DNA of 64,000 nt. Source: Epiperipatus broadwayi. Its lineage: Eukaryota > Onychophora > Udeonychophora > Euonychophora > Peripatidae. The notes under the pieces were generated by a model. The model made no database searches. It saw only the letters and a list, made by a program, of their open reading frames with translations, and was not told the DNA's origin. The stretch covers positions 2,682,224 to 2,746,223 of the forward strand of contig JAQFVV010006336.1 in assembly GCA_028023455.1 (NCBI GenBank), given 5' to 3'. Position numbers and translations under genes: made by a program. Positions 1 through 10,904 of the stretch are shown here, piece after piece (positions within the stretch are counted from its first letter, which is position 1; every line of letters starts with the position of its first letter).

Positions 1-1220
1 AAATAAATTATCTATTGGCAAACTGAATAAGTAGTTACTGAAGAAGTCATAAGACGTTCGGTGATCAGAAATGATAAGTTGAGATTTTAGCCAAGAATCT
101 TTATTACTCAGAATTATCACTCTATATCTGCAGTAAAATTCCTGTGTAATTTATTATAATGATGAAGTCAGAAATTTAAGAATTAAAAATTTCTCTCCTA
201 AATAAAAAAACATTTGATTTTTTTTATTTATGTGTTAACAAGCATAATAGTCATGACATAGACAATTTTAAAACTCATTTTAATAATCTTACATTAGAAT
301 ACTTATTATAGTGAACTATTTTGCACTACACAAGTAATTCATAACCATATTAATTAATAATCTTCATATTCTCTAAATGAAATATATTGGCTTAATTTTT
401 TAAGATTAATGCTTTTATTTTACTATATAGAACATGTATTAATGATACTGGAATAACTGATGAACATCTTGTTTTATTCTTCTGAAGTGCTGCCTCAATT
501 AAAAATATATGTTTAGCTTTAGTATTACTAAAAATAGAAAGAAAAACTGTCACTGACTTGTTTCAATTTTTAATTCCAAAATGATCTTCAAATATGAATG
601 TTAACTGAGAATGATCATAGATGGCTTGTGAAATAAGACATTGATTTATCAAAAATTAAATGTTATTTTTGATGCAGATAATTTTGTTTGTCTTTGTGTT
701 TATAGCAATTGTATGATTGCATTATCACATTTTATGCTCTAGTTACTCATGCAACATTCTGACTTCATAAATTTTGGTGATGAAAGGGGAACAATAAGGA
801 CAGAGTCAGCTTCTAGGATTCCCTATTTGTGATTCTATGCAAAACACTTCATTCAGCCAATAAACACTTTAATACAGGATTTGGAGAAGCTTTTCATTTC
901 AAGTAAATGATGAATTTGGAGAAACCCCAATAATTCTTCTGTCTACTATAAAAGAGAAAAAAGGTTTTAATATATAGTCTAAATATCCATTTGCTGACTA
1001 ATAATTGGATGGGTAGCATATTATTCTGCTTCTGACTGAAAAAGTTTCAGATTCATTCTATCTAGATTATAATTTTTTATTGTGAGGATAGAAGATGGAC
1101 ATAATGACCAATGCAATATCAAATTGCTTCAGATTTTGAATTTAATATATTACAAATATTTATATAACAATCATTCTTATATTCAATCTTTAGAGATCAT
1201 TTCATTTAAATGCACATATG

Positions 1221-1224
<4 letters not shown>
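1..1224. other. AT-rich stretch, no gene seen
   Basis: I find no open frame with protein-like composition, no terminal repeat and no RNA gene. It reads as intergenic or intronic sequence, or very old decayed repeats. Confidence 0.5.

Positions 1225-1265
<41 letters not shown>
1225..1265. repeat. (TA)n microsatellite
   Basis: A perfect alternating AT run of about 40 bp. It lies directly against the left end of the recognisable PLE fragment and is translated as a false IYIYIY run in the reading frame crossing it. Confidence 0.95.
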
Positions 1266-1267
<2 letters not shown>

Positions 1268-1269
<2 letters not shown>

Positions 1270-1630
1270 CAAATGGTATATTCCTAATTATGTTACATGT
1301 AAAAGTGTTAATTTGATATATTTGATAGAGTGTAGTAGATGTTTAAACCAGTATATAGGTGAGTCAGCAAATAGTTTACATGTCAGAATGACTAATCATA
1401 GATTTGACATTTTGCATAAGAATAAAGATAGACCGGTTTCAAAACATTTTAACTTACCGAATCATTCAATTGATGATTTAAAAGTAGTGATTCTTCAGGA
1501 AGGTTTTTCTTCTACAAGGGAGAGGAAACAAAAGGAGAGTTTTTTTATTTTTAAATTCAAGACCTTAGAACCACATGGATTGAATTTGAACACTGGAACT
1601 ATTACATCTCTGGGTTACCTGGTCTCCTAA
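1268..1630 (+). pseudogene. GIY-YIG endonuclease domain of a PLE (truncated)
   Basis: About 120 codons stay open to a TAA at 1628-1630. The frame reads LIYLIECSRCLNQYIGES, the typical GIY-YIG start in PLEs: a Y-x-I segment, a CxxC pair, then YIG. It continues with a basic stretch (SLHVRMTNHR) and a V-S-K-H-F-N-L-P-N-H segment. The end, TLEPHGLNLN, matches the family's 'TLNPHGLN' close. In Penelope and Neptune-type elements this domain nicks target DNA to prime reverse transcription. The upstream RT is missing and the frame enters from a (TA)n tract with no credible start, so it is a fragment. It belongs to a different PLE family from the 17.7-20.9 kb element, which has KVYIGQSS at this place. 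Family assignment is from motif recognition only. Confidence 0.75.
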
Positions 1631-2128
1631 ATGATTTCTATATGTGTGTTTTTTATGTGAAAATTTTCTTGTATGAGGTTTTTTTCTGTAAAGATTGGTT
1701 ACATGGATGTTTAATATCTGTGTTTAATTGGTTTATAGATAAATAATTAGTTATAAATTATTGTACTTTGCACTAACTATAATTTTTTAAAATGTATAAG
1801 TATTTTAGTTTTTAATGAATATTAATGTGAGCACAGCTATTTTTTGTGTGTGAGCATAGTTTAATTTTTCTATGTATGCACATATGTATATTTTAATTTT
1901 TAATTTTGGATTTTTTTATTTTTATATTTATTTTAATTTAAATAGAATTTAAGCTTGATTAGGAGGGAATGTAGTTTTTTTTTTTTTTTGTTTGAATTTT
2001 GTCATTGATTGGGTAGATATTCTGTGTTAGATTTTGTGACCAATCAGGGGGGTTTTGTTAAATTTTTAATCTTTTACCAAATCTGTAATTTTTGATTATC
2101 GCCATTTTACTGTGTATTTTTTTTCTTT

Positions 2129-2156
2129 CTGATGAAAACCAGTCCTCTGGTTGAAA
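2129..2156 (+). ncRNA. Hammerhead-ribozyme-like core in the PLE 3' UTR
   Basis: CTGATGA (2129-2135) is followed by a six-pair stem, AACCAG (2137-2142) with CTGGTT (2147-2152), a TCCT loop, and then GAAA (2153-2156). This is the order of hammerhead conserved box 1, helix II and box 2. One unpaired A (2136) interrupts the junction. I could not draw convincing helices I and III, so it may be a decayed ribozyme. PLEs are known to carry small hammerhead motifs, and the position 3' of the GIY-YIG domain fits. Confidence 0.35.
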
Positions 2157-2209
2157 TATTATATTATTTATTGGATTTATAAGTCTTTATTTTTTTGTTT
2201 ATATATATA

Positions 2210-3061
2210 TTCAAACATCAACAAAAAATTATAATGTATTGTTTTTATTTATTTTTTTCAATTAAATTATTACTTTTATCATTTTACAAATAAATTACCA
2301 AGATTTAACTTTAATTTTTTATCTTGTAACTCACTATGCTACAAAATGATATATACTAAAGATATTAAACTACTTTTGTTGCAGAAGATTACCCAAAATA
2401 ATTTATTTTTTTGAAATATTATTCAGAATTTTAAATTATATTTATTACCCAATAGATATTAATTTCTTTCAGTAGTGTTTTGAAAAAATTCATTTGAGTT
2501 AATTTAAATGTTTTAGTATTATTTGTAACATAATGAATTTCAGGGTATCTTGAATATATTGAGGTTCAAACAAAAAAAAGATTGATTTAAAAAAATTATT
2601 AATAATCTTTAAATATACCTTTCTATTAATTGAAAAATATTGTGTAAAATACTTGCAATAATTTTAATTTTTTAAAAGCGAATAATTGAATGAGGTTATG
2701 TGACATTGAGAAATTAAAAGATAAATTTATCTTTAATCTACAAACATTTAGCTTTCAAATTTGACACTTCATTACTGATTAAACTTTGCAATGCAAATGT
2801 ATTAATTAATTGTATTGTTTTACACAACACAATTTTAACATTCCTGCTTTTACTTTTGATTTTATTTAATTCCATTTACAATTAATATTCACTTATTATC
2901 AATTGTTTATTTACAATATGACATTTGTTCAAAAGATCATGATACTTGAATACCCAATGGAAGCAGTAATTTTAATTAATTCAATAATTAAAACACTAAA
3001 CATCACATGATCATCATTTCTTATGCTTGGTCAAACTGTTAAAACAGAAAAAACTCTCAAA
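2210..3061. other. AT-rich stretch, no gene seen
   Basis: Long runs of A and T with no recognisable coding or repeat structure. Confidence 0.5.
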
Positions 3062-3557
3062 CAGTAATGCCATTCAGTGCAAGCCAGAGTAATTAGTGGA
3101 CACAAAAAGGTTTATGAGTAAAATCTCTAGCTAGTGCCTATTCATCCAATATCCCCAAATTAGTTTCTATCAGTGAGGAGCCTTGAATCTAAGAGCATTG
3201 CATCTGGATCTAATACATCCCTCCAGCAGCCATCTTTTATCTCTACTTAACTACAAACTATGAGTCTAACTGCACCTAGATCTTAGGATCTAATGCAACT
3301 TTTCAGCAGCCAACGTTTTCAATTTTAGACTTATAGTTTTGCAGTTAAGTAGATATGAAAGGGAGCTGCTGGAGAATTGCATTAGATCCTATGATCTAGG
3401 TGCAGTGCTCTCAGATCCAAGTTTCCTCACTGATTAAAGCCACAAGCTAGAAATTAGTCTGGGTATATTAAATGAATAGGCACTAGGTAGAAATTTTATG
3501 CACAAATCTTCTTGCATCCATTGATTTCTCTGGCTTGCACTGAGAGTCACTACTGTA
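3062..3557. mobile_element. Fold-back (MITE-like) element with about 200-bp inverted arms
   Basis: The left arm (about 3062-3260) and right arm (about 3330-3557) are imperfect reverse complements. Both outer ends read AGTGCAAGCCAGAG in the inward direction, and both arms carry TAGTGCCTATTCAT and a CTACTTAACT segment. The terminal ACAGTA.TG suggests a TA-targeting mariner-type MITE, and the right edge is followed by TA. The arms also hold shorter internal repeats (ATCTAATG, CAGCAGCC). It has no coding capacity. The inverted structure is seen directly; the superfamily is a guess. Confidence 0.6.
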
Positions 3558-5560
3558 TAAAGAGTCTACGTGCAATAGTAAAACAACTTTTGAAGAATTC
3601 ATTGTATGACAAAGATCTATTCAAAGTCCGTCACAGATAACTAATGAAACTAGGCATAACAAATCATGATTAATGAGGAAATTTATTTTACCTTTTAGTT
3701 AATAATAATTATATACCCATATTAAACAATTATTGGATTTCAAAGGGAATTAGTTTTCATCAGGAAAAAAATTAAATCTAGCTTTAAAATGTTCAGGTAC
3801 CAGAAAATGTTTTCAAATTTCATTTGAATTTAAATCCTAATCTTCTAAATATTGCAATCAAATGTACATTCCTAAACATTATATTTATTTTTAAATACAA
3901 GTATATTGTTTATACTGATCTTAATGTAATTAGAAGGGATTTGAATTCATACTAAAAGATAGAGGTCAAACGCTTTCTAATTAAATTTATTTTTGTATAT
4001 ATATATATATTATCTTTATTTTCTTTTTAAAAATGCCATTTGTAACATTGCCAAGATTTCACTATTTCATGACTGGAAATAAAATCTAAACTCGTTATAA
4101 AATGATCTCATTTTCTTCAAGTTAACGCAATCTCATACGCTGCAGTTGGAAGAAAATGCAATAAATTTTTTGTTAATTTCTGAAGTTGATTGTTAATCTC
4201 TAGTTGTTCAGGATTGTAAGATAACAAGATTTTACAGAAGTGAGCATAATAAGATTTAAATGGACTTAGTCCTAAAATGTCAGAAGCAAATTCATCAAGT
4301 TTTCTAAAAAAAAAAAAAAAAAAAAGGGGGGGGGGGTCATTGCTAAATTTCTAAAATTTTAACAGCTGCTGTGTGTATTGATTTGAACATTGCTGATTAG
4401 ATTGCATTTAGTCTAATTTATTAATATATATATATAAATTAACTATTTTGTAACAATTAAAAGCTAGCTGAAATATAAGCTGTCTATTTAATGAGTAATG
4501 AATTTAAAATATTAATAACATATTAATAAATTTCTACAAATATATTTTCAAATTGTTTGATGTTTTTTATCAGCATTCTCCTCATCTCAGTCTTCATTAA
4601 ATCATATCATCAGTATTTTTAGACCATATTTTGTCACCATGCATGCATTTCAAAAAACAACATTTGTTATGTTACATAACCAACAAGCATTAATCACTAT
4701 TGTCATGTTGACAGTTTAATATTTTTTCTGTTATATTATTTCCTTGCAGGATAGGTATTCATTTCTAACAATTTCTCACATATTGTGGAAGAATATAGAA
4801 ATGTATTTGATGAATGGCAAACTCAAATGCTTACACTAGTAAATCAATGATCATTGAATAATAATTCATAACGTACTCAAATTGTCATCTATCATGATAA
4901 CATACAGAATATGTTCATATTTATTTTGTCAAACCTTAAAATAATCACTTCATCATATAATTCTTGAATACTGGAAATAAGAATTGAGTTGCAGTCCTTA
5001 GATTTCTAAGTCTTGTGGCTATCACATTACCACTGCACTAAATCAATCACAGCTTGTTAATCATTGACATCAATTTATTAATAAAATGGATTAAATATAT
5101 TTAAATCATATAAATCTTGTATACATAAATCAATATAAAATCTAACTTAGTTTATGAGGAATAACTCCTAGACTCACAAATAATTTTTTTGAGAATAATG
5201 TATAAATGTTAAAACTGCATATTTATATAAACATAATAGAAAGAGATGTAAGATAAATCTGTCATTTGTCTCATGTTCTATTTAATTTGCTTTGAGAAAG
5301 TTGTTACATGAATATTATTCTGATATAAAGTTATCATTTATTATTGTTAAACAAAAGAGACAATTGTAATAAATTTGTGGATTATAGGGAAATACATCAG
5401 ATAGTGAGGCTGATCTCAATAAAATGTTATGCAGAAGTGACAAAATTTGTAGAAAGCTTTCTGTGAAAGTAATTTTTAATAAATTAAAGCATTAAAAATT
5501 GATAGGTTGCTATTTCTAAATATGGTAAGTTGAACAACTAATGATAGGAATCTCATTGAG
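3558..5560. other. AT-rich stretch, no gene seen
   Basis: No coding segment recognised. The only notable local features are a short (TA)n near 4001 and an A20-G11 homopolymer junction at 4306-4336. Confidence 0.5.
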
Positions 5561-5562
5561 GA

Positions 5563-5900
5563 TTATAATGACTGAATGAGCTTTAACTAGGGATAGAACA
5601 TTATTTTATAGATCATTCAAATTAGATCTAAGGAAGAAGTTTGTAAAATAGTTTGTTGAAATATTATTTTATATGCACTAAAAACTTGGACAATAATAAT
5701 GAAGTTAAATGTGTTAAAAACTTGGACAATTGGGCTAGAAATATGAAATTGCACAATAATAAGATTAAGTTAAAAAGATGAATTCAAAAATGTACAAGTA
5801 TTGAAAAACACACTGAAAAATTATTTTTGAGAAAATATAAAGAAAAAGAAATTTGTACTGGAAATATACTTTGAGGAATTATAAATAGGTGTTGGAAAAC
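5563..5900 (+). pseudogene. LINE ORF2 C-terminal relic
   Basis: Across shifting frames this reads LDLRKKFVK, then IILYALKTWTI, and later a lysine-rich stretch. That matches the post-RT region common in RTE/L1-type LINE ORF2 proteins, where 'LRKRLVK.FVWSV.LYG.ETWT' is followed by a basic segment. At least one frameshift lies near 5640-5663, and several stops interrupt it. No upstream RT core was recognised, so it is an old 5'-truncated copy. A short direct repeat around 'AAAACTTGGACAA' (5690 and 5716) lies within it. Assignment rests on the order of these motifs, not on an alignment. Confidence 0.5.
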
Positions 5901-5904
5901 TATA

Positions 5905-6506
5905 TGAACTAAAACCTCCAAAATTACTCAAACTTTACCCAAATCGAATTTCAAACAAAACTTAACTAAAAGTATCATTGCCAAAGAACTTATTTCAAAG
6001 ACTCAATCTCCTTGCCCTCTGGACTTTTCTCCAATTCAAGCTGTGGTTTGCTCTATCAAAGGTAAAAAGCAAGCCAAAAAAAAAAAAAACATAACCAATA
6101 ATAATGCCACTCCAAGAACAATGAGAAAAACTAAAATTACCCATCTAGAAAAGACAAAAATCAGCCTGTTGCATCTAAGCATTACTCAGAAATTTCCCCA
6201 TCCATCCCTGAAATCTCTAAAGATGTAACATATAACAATTCCTCCAAAGTTAATGTCACATCCAGATCCTCTTATCAATCCACCAGGACAAACAAGCCTA
6301 TCAACATTGCTCCTTACCAAAGACTCTTCTTTGCCTGGACACACACTCTTTTCATATCCCCTTCCCATTTCATATGTATTCCCTTCCCCTTCACCATTTT
6401 GTACTTGAATTTCATTTTGCCATGTAATCATTGCTTTGTAAATTATTTTTAACTGTTGTGTATTTTGTCTCTTTGATGAATAAAAGCTTTCATCACTGGA
6501 AAAAAA
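5905..6506 (+). pseudogene. Retroposed relic: basic open run plus poly(A)-like end
   Basis: A frame of about 100 codons is open from about 5935 to 6228. It is rich in Lys, Thr and Ser (SIKGKKQAKKKKN). It is followed by a less AT-rich 250 bp, an AATAAA signal at about 6479 and a run of A (6500-6506). The layout (basic protein, 3' UTR, poly(A)) suggests a retroposed element end, perhaps a LINE ORF1 or a processed transcript. I do not recognise the protein. The opposite-strand open frame here looks like a shadow. Confidence 0.3.
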
Positions 6507-6509
6507 AGA

Positions 6510-7274
6510 TCTACTTTATAAAGTAGACAAAAAAATTAAAAGACTCAGAAAATGTAGTCTGGTTTGATATGTGGTACCTGTCTTTTGGCAAGTATAATTC
6601 TGATTTTAGCTAATACATATAGTACTATCAAATACAGATAATAAAACACAAACAATTTTGATTTTTGAAATTACAGACTGCCATAATTTAATGCTAATAC
6701 ATAAAGCATATAAAATTAATTAATTAATAATAAAATAATGTAAACAAAATTTAAACATTTTTCATGTAATGCTATTGATATTCTTTAATAGATTGGAAGA
6801 AGGCTGATTTTTTTACCTTATTGTTTTTGATAAAATGTCAAAATAACATGATCTTTTAAATAGTGAAGTAGATGGATCTTGGTCTACGAAATGTTCTTCC
6901 TTATTCAAAATTATGTTCACTTTTTTTTAATACTGTTGACACTATTTTTTTATAAATATAAATCTATAGCAAATGTTATGTTCCAATGAAAAATTTATTA
7001 GAAAAGATATGCCATTTTTATATTCATAGTCAATATTAATGGTTAAAAAAGGCAAAATTTTAATGTAATAGATTCTTGAGATTTATTTTTGACAAGTATT
7101 TTGAATTGTGCTTAATATCCAAATAATTCTCTCATGTCGTTTTAAAATTTAAAATTTTTAAACTTCCACAGCTAAAATATGATGAAAAAAAAATTAATAT
7201 ACTTGCTAACATAAAATAAATACCTATTTCAGTATCATGTATTATTGGTAACTTATTTAATCAATGATAACTTA

Positions 7275-7277
<3 letters not shown>
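6510..7277. other. AT-rich stretch, no gene seen
   Basis: No coding or repeat structure recognised. Confidence 0.45.

Positions 7278-7366
<89 letters not shown>
7278..7366. repeat. (TA)n microsatellite
   Basis: A perfect TA run of nearly 90 bp ending a few bases before the Tigger-like element. The element's TA target dinucleotide lies at its edge (7368-7369). Confidence 0.95.
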
Positions 7367-7369
<3 letters not shown>

Positions 7370-7710
7370 CACCTGGGTCTCGTTTTATGCAGATTTATTT
7401 AATGCAATTTTGAAGTTATGCGATTCATTTTTCTTCTTAATATTCTTAATATTTTTGTATGCAGTTTTCTTTTATGCAATAAAAATTATTAGATCAGAAG
7501 TTGAGCTCCAATAATGTGCTATTATTTTAAATATTATAAATTGTGTGCACTCACACATCATATTTAAAGTAACAGCATTATTGGAGTTTGACTTCCATCT
7601 AATAATTTCAATATTTTCAGCACTTTATAATAGTACTGTAATAGATTTTATGCAATAAAGAAGTTCATAATTTACTTAAAATCAGGATTTCCCCGTATTA
7701 TGTACACACA

Positions 7711-8008
7711 TTAAATTTTACAAGATTATAATGTAAATCTGTTCAAATGTTATAGATGCCTATAATATGCACGTTGTTTTTGCATTTTAAATCATATTCA
7801 ATTTTTGCTTTTTAAAAAAAGAATACGTAATCAATTAATCATTTAGTATCTGCAAGTAATAAATTTTACAACATTATAATGTAAATCTGTTCAAACATTA
7901 TATATGTGTTTACTATGCATGTTGTTGTTTTTGCATTTTAAATCACATTCTGTTTTTGCTTTTTTTTTAAAAGAATATATAATCAATTAATCATTTAGTG
8001 TCCACAAG
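7711..8008. repeat. Two tandem copies of an about 148-bp unit inside the Tigger-like element
   Basis: 7711-7852 and 7859-8008 share ATTATAATGTAAATCTGTTC, a TTTTTGCATTTTAAATCA segment and AATCAATTAATCATTTAGT at the same spacing. Small indels and substitutions separate them, so the duplication is not recent. Confidence 0.75.
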
Positions 8009-8314
8009 TTTATTTTTAAAAGGTGAGTAACAGCAGTGGGCACAATTAAATTTGACAATTAAAAATTAAAATCTGATTTTTAATTATAATTAACAATTTA
8101 AAAATTATGTAACATGATCTGAAATTAATGTGATGTGAAACAACAAAATTTGATTTTGAAATGAAATTGAAAATTAAAAGATTAAAGACAAAATTAAGAA
8201 TTTAATTTTTATTGTTAGTTTTAATTAAATTTTGCTCAACAGTGGTGAGTAGGTGTATTTTTATTATCATAAGTCTAAGTTCTTATTTTTATTTTAAACT
8301 TTTAGTTTACTCTA

Positions 8315-8463
8315 ATGAAGAGGAAAAACACCCAAGAAAATAAATTTCTTTGGAAATGGAAATTTTAATTTTAGATTGCTTAGTAAAATGGAAAGATCAA
8401 CAGTGATTGGAAAACATTTTAGTTTAGGTGAATCCACTATAAGAGCAATTTTAAAAAATTAAG
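8315..8463 (+). pseudogene. pogo/Tigger transposase N-terminal remnant
   Basis: The run starts MKRKNTQE. After stops and a frameshift, from about 8390, it reads ERSTVIGKHFSLGESTIRAI. That matches the CENP-B/pogo helix-turn-helix start of Tigger transposases ('G.K...IA..LGL..STVRTI.KN'). This domain binds the terminal repeats. The catalytic DDE part is absent and a stop follows at once, so it is non-functional. Its place between the two inverted termini supports the assignment. Confidence 0.6.
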
Positions 8464-9257
8464 TTGGAACTAGTTGTATTTCCTCTTTGACAAAACTGAT
8501 GTCTTACTAATTCACAAATGAATCTGCATATTGTCAATAGTGATAATGATTAAAATACTGTACATGTATGTAAAAATGTAAAATACTGTAAATTATGCAT
8601 AAAAATACATTTTTTAAAATAAAATTAAATACTGTAGTTAATAAAAAAAAGTAAAAAAGTTTGTTTTGTATTTATTTTTTCAAATTTTAGTTTTTTATTA
8701 CACATATTTTATTTCTTTTTTGTAATGCAAATTTTAAAATAATTTTACATTGTTGCTTTGCTTTTATGCAATTTTTGAAAATTATGGTACCTATCCCTCA
8801 TTTTTCTAGATAAGTTAAGTCTATTTTTGTGCGATTTCTTTTGTATGCCTTTTCTGAGGAACCTATCTATGGCATAAAATGAGACAATCCAGTAATCAAC
8901 ACTGACATTTTTTGGTTATTTGTAACCATGCATTATCTAAAAATATTTTTATATTTATCATTTTTATTATACTTTATTATTTATTACTTGCATGGTTATT
9001 TGCTAACATTTTGGTATTTACTTTATATGACTGGCTTTCTTATTTATTGCCTCTGGCATTGGGTTCACATTCAAGCAGAGGGATAGAATATCATTGATAT
9101 ATTAATTATTAATGATATCTATGGCCATATCAAAGCTATACAAATTACAAATGGACATTCTTGACCATCTTTTATGACCATAGCATTCCTGCATACTGCT
9201 GGAACAACACCTGCCATTTAAAACACTTTAATTGCTTTGAGAAAAAGTCTCAGAGTC

Positions 9258-9307
9258 CATCCAGTCATGTATTATATATATATATATATATAATACATGA
9301 CTGGATG
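9258..9307. repeat. 50-bp perfect palindrome centred on (TA)n
   Basis: CATCCAGTCATGTATTATA is followed by a TA run and then its exact reverse complement, ending GACTGGATG. The unique-sequence arms outside the TA core are about 15 bp each. A second (TA)n tract (9310-9344) follows immediately. Confidence 0.9.
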
Positions 9308-9344
<37 letters not shown>

Positions 9345-9348
<4 letters not shown>

Positions 9349-10515
9349 GAGAAATAGTATAGATCAAGCAACATTTTAAGCAAACATTTATTTGTTTACA
9401 TGCACACATATTTAAATAAATATAATTGTACAATTTAACACAAAAAATAAATAAATATACATTAATTGTTAATAATTCAATATTACTAATGTCCTTCATT
9501 ATAGTTCATTTCATTAAAAATATAAGTCTAGACAGTTTATGATTGAAAAAGTATATTTAACTAAATTTTTTATTATGTCAAAATAACACATTTTCATTTT
9601 GGTTTTGACTTTCCACATGCCTGGCCTTTTGATCTTCAGTGATGGCTTCATGTGTTTTCTTCCATATTTCTGATGGACAATGAGAGATTATGCACCAGTG
9701 TCTATATTGTGAATGAAGCATTGATTCTAGGTAAGAGGAGTTGATGGAGCTGAAGACCTGGGCATAAAGCTTAGTAAATGCCCCAAAGGTTCTCTAGCAA
9801 TACATGCTGCTATTTCTGCCACTTCTACATTGATATTTTCCACAGCAGTAAGGATTGGCTCATTGTGGGTCATGGTAACTATGACCTCAGTGCTAACATC
9901 AGTGATAAATGGATCAATAAAGTGGTGAACTGGAAAAATGCTGCAACTAAATTTCTGTCATACTTTTGCTGAAAGACTGCAAAATAATTAATTGAAATTG
10001 GAAACTAAAAAACAATGAACAAGCTGCCACTTTTATACTTACCTCTCCCATAGTCTAATTTATATCATAACTTTAATTTGGTTTTTAATTAATTTTTACA
10101 TTTTTATCAAATCTTTTATTAGATTCATCTACCATCTTATTGGCCAGGAATCTTTTAAAATTTAAATGCATTCCTGCCTATGAGATAGTTTACAAGAGTT
10201 TCTTTTACTAATTAATAATATTGTCAGTTTTATTTTAAAATCTTTTACATTCATTTGTTTTAATTACAAAAAGAAGAGAGCAAGTCTTAAACCTTTGCTG
10301 TCATGATTCTCTTTCCCCATTCTTATTCTTAATAAAGCAATTTTGTTCTTTAAAAAAATGATGCAATCTTTCTTTTTATTAATTTCATTTTTAAAAATAT
10401 GCTTTCAAACTATTTTTGTTTCTCTTTTTCTTCATAATTTATTTATTTATTTCAAATTATTAACAATTGTAACATGAATATATATGTGTGTTTACAACAT
10501 ATATGTTGTGAGGAT

Positions 10516-10518
<3 letters not shown>
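9345..10518. other. Possible decayed coding relic (minus) in otherwise empty DNA
   Basis: Between about 9600 and 9980 the minus strand has two partly open frames with protein-like composition, for example ENINVEVAEIAACIA and then YLESMLHSQYRHWCII, joined by a frameshift. This looks like an old retroelement gag or pol piece, but I cannot name it. A plus-strand 64-codon open frame at 9778-9972 overlaps it and I do not support that as a gene. The rest (9980-10518) shows nothing. Confidence 0.2.
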
Positions 10519-10577
<59 letters not shown>

Positions 10578-10711
10578 CACAGATCCTACCAAAACACCTA
10601 TCATTTTTTAAGCAGATAACACTATCTACCCCAACATGATTTCAACTATTTGCTGTCTTTCACTGACGATACAAATAGCTTGAAATCATGATCTAAGATT
10701 ATAGTTAGAAA
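10519..10711. repeat. (TA)n plus diverged piece of the 397-bp satellite family
   Basis: A (TA)n run (10519-10575) is followed by CACAGATCCTACCAAAACAC (from about 10577). At about 10652-10700 comes CTGTCTTTCACTGACGATA and AATAGCTTGAAATCATGAT. Both resemble parts of the 397-bp unit tandemly repeated at 60.2-62.6 kb, and the two parts lie in opposite orientations relative to that unit. The (TA)n edge next to the 'CTACCAAAA' side repeats the arrangement at the right end of the main array. Confidence 0.6.
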
Positions 10712-10904
10712 GAAACTAACTACTCTACATTTATTAAACGAATATTATATTTAACATCTTACAAATACAACGTAAAGTTTTTTTAACTTGCATATATGTA
10801 TATATATATATATATATATCACACTTGCCAATTCACACACAAATCACCTGAGAGCAATCCACATGTGTATTCTACATTCTGATGTTACAGAATATTAACC
10901 TTTT

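Larger units (their letters stand above)
1268..2205 (+). mobile_element. Penelope-like element 3' fragment (GIY-YIG end plus 3' UTR)
   Basis: This is the 3' part of a Penelope-like retroelement: the C-terminal GIY-YIG nuclease domain, a stop, then an AT-rich 3' untranslated stretch. The 3' UTR holds the hairpin motif at 2129-2156 and appears to fade out at a short (TA)n near 2200. The reverse transcriptase part is absent, and the left boundary coincides with a (TA)n tract. The truncation is seen directly; the 3' boundary is approximate. Confidence 0.7.
7370..8892 (+). mobile_element. Tigger/pogo-like DNA transposon, decayed
   Basis: The left end reads CACCTGGGTCTCGTTTTATG. The right end, read inward on the other strand, is CTGGATTGTCTCATTTTATG. 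Together they form a terminal inverted repeat like that of Tigger elements, whose ends carry CTCGTTTTAT followed by repeated 'ATGCGATTT'-like words. Such words appear at both sides here (TATGCGATTC near 7418, TGCGATTTC near 8830). TA dinucleotides flank it at 7368-7369 and 8893-8894, as expected for this superfamily. The interior holds a transposase N-terminal remnant and a two-copy tandem repeat. At about 1.5 kb it is shorter than full-length Tiggers (2.4 kb or more), so most of the transposase is gone. Confidence 0.7.

Noticed and set aside
6186-6431. 81-codon minus-strand open frame
   Set aside because: It overlaps the plus-strand relic's 3' UTR, has no motif, and looks like a shadow of locally less AT-rich DNA.
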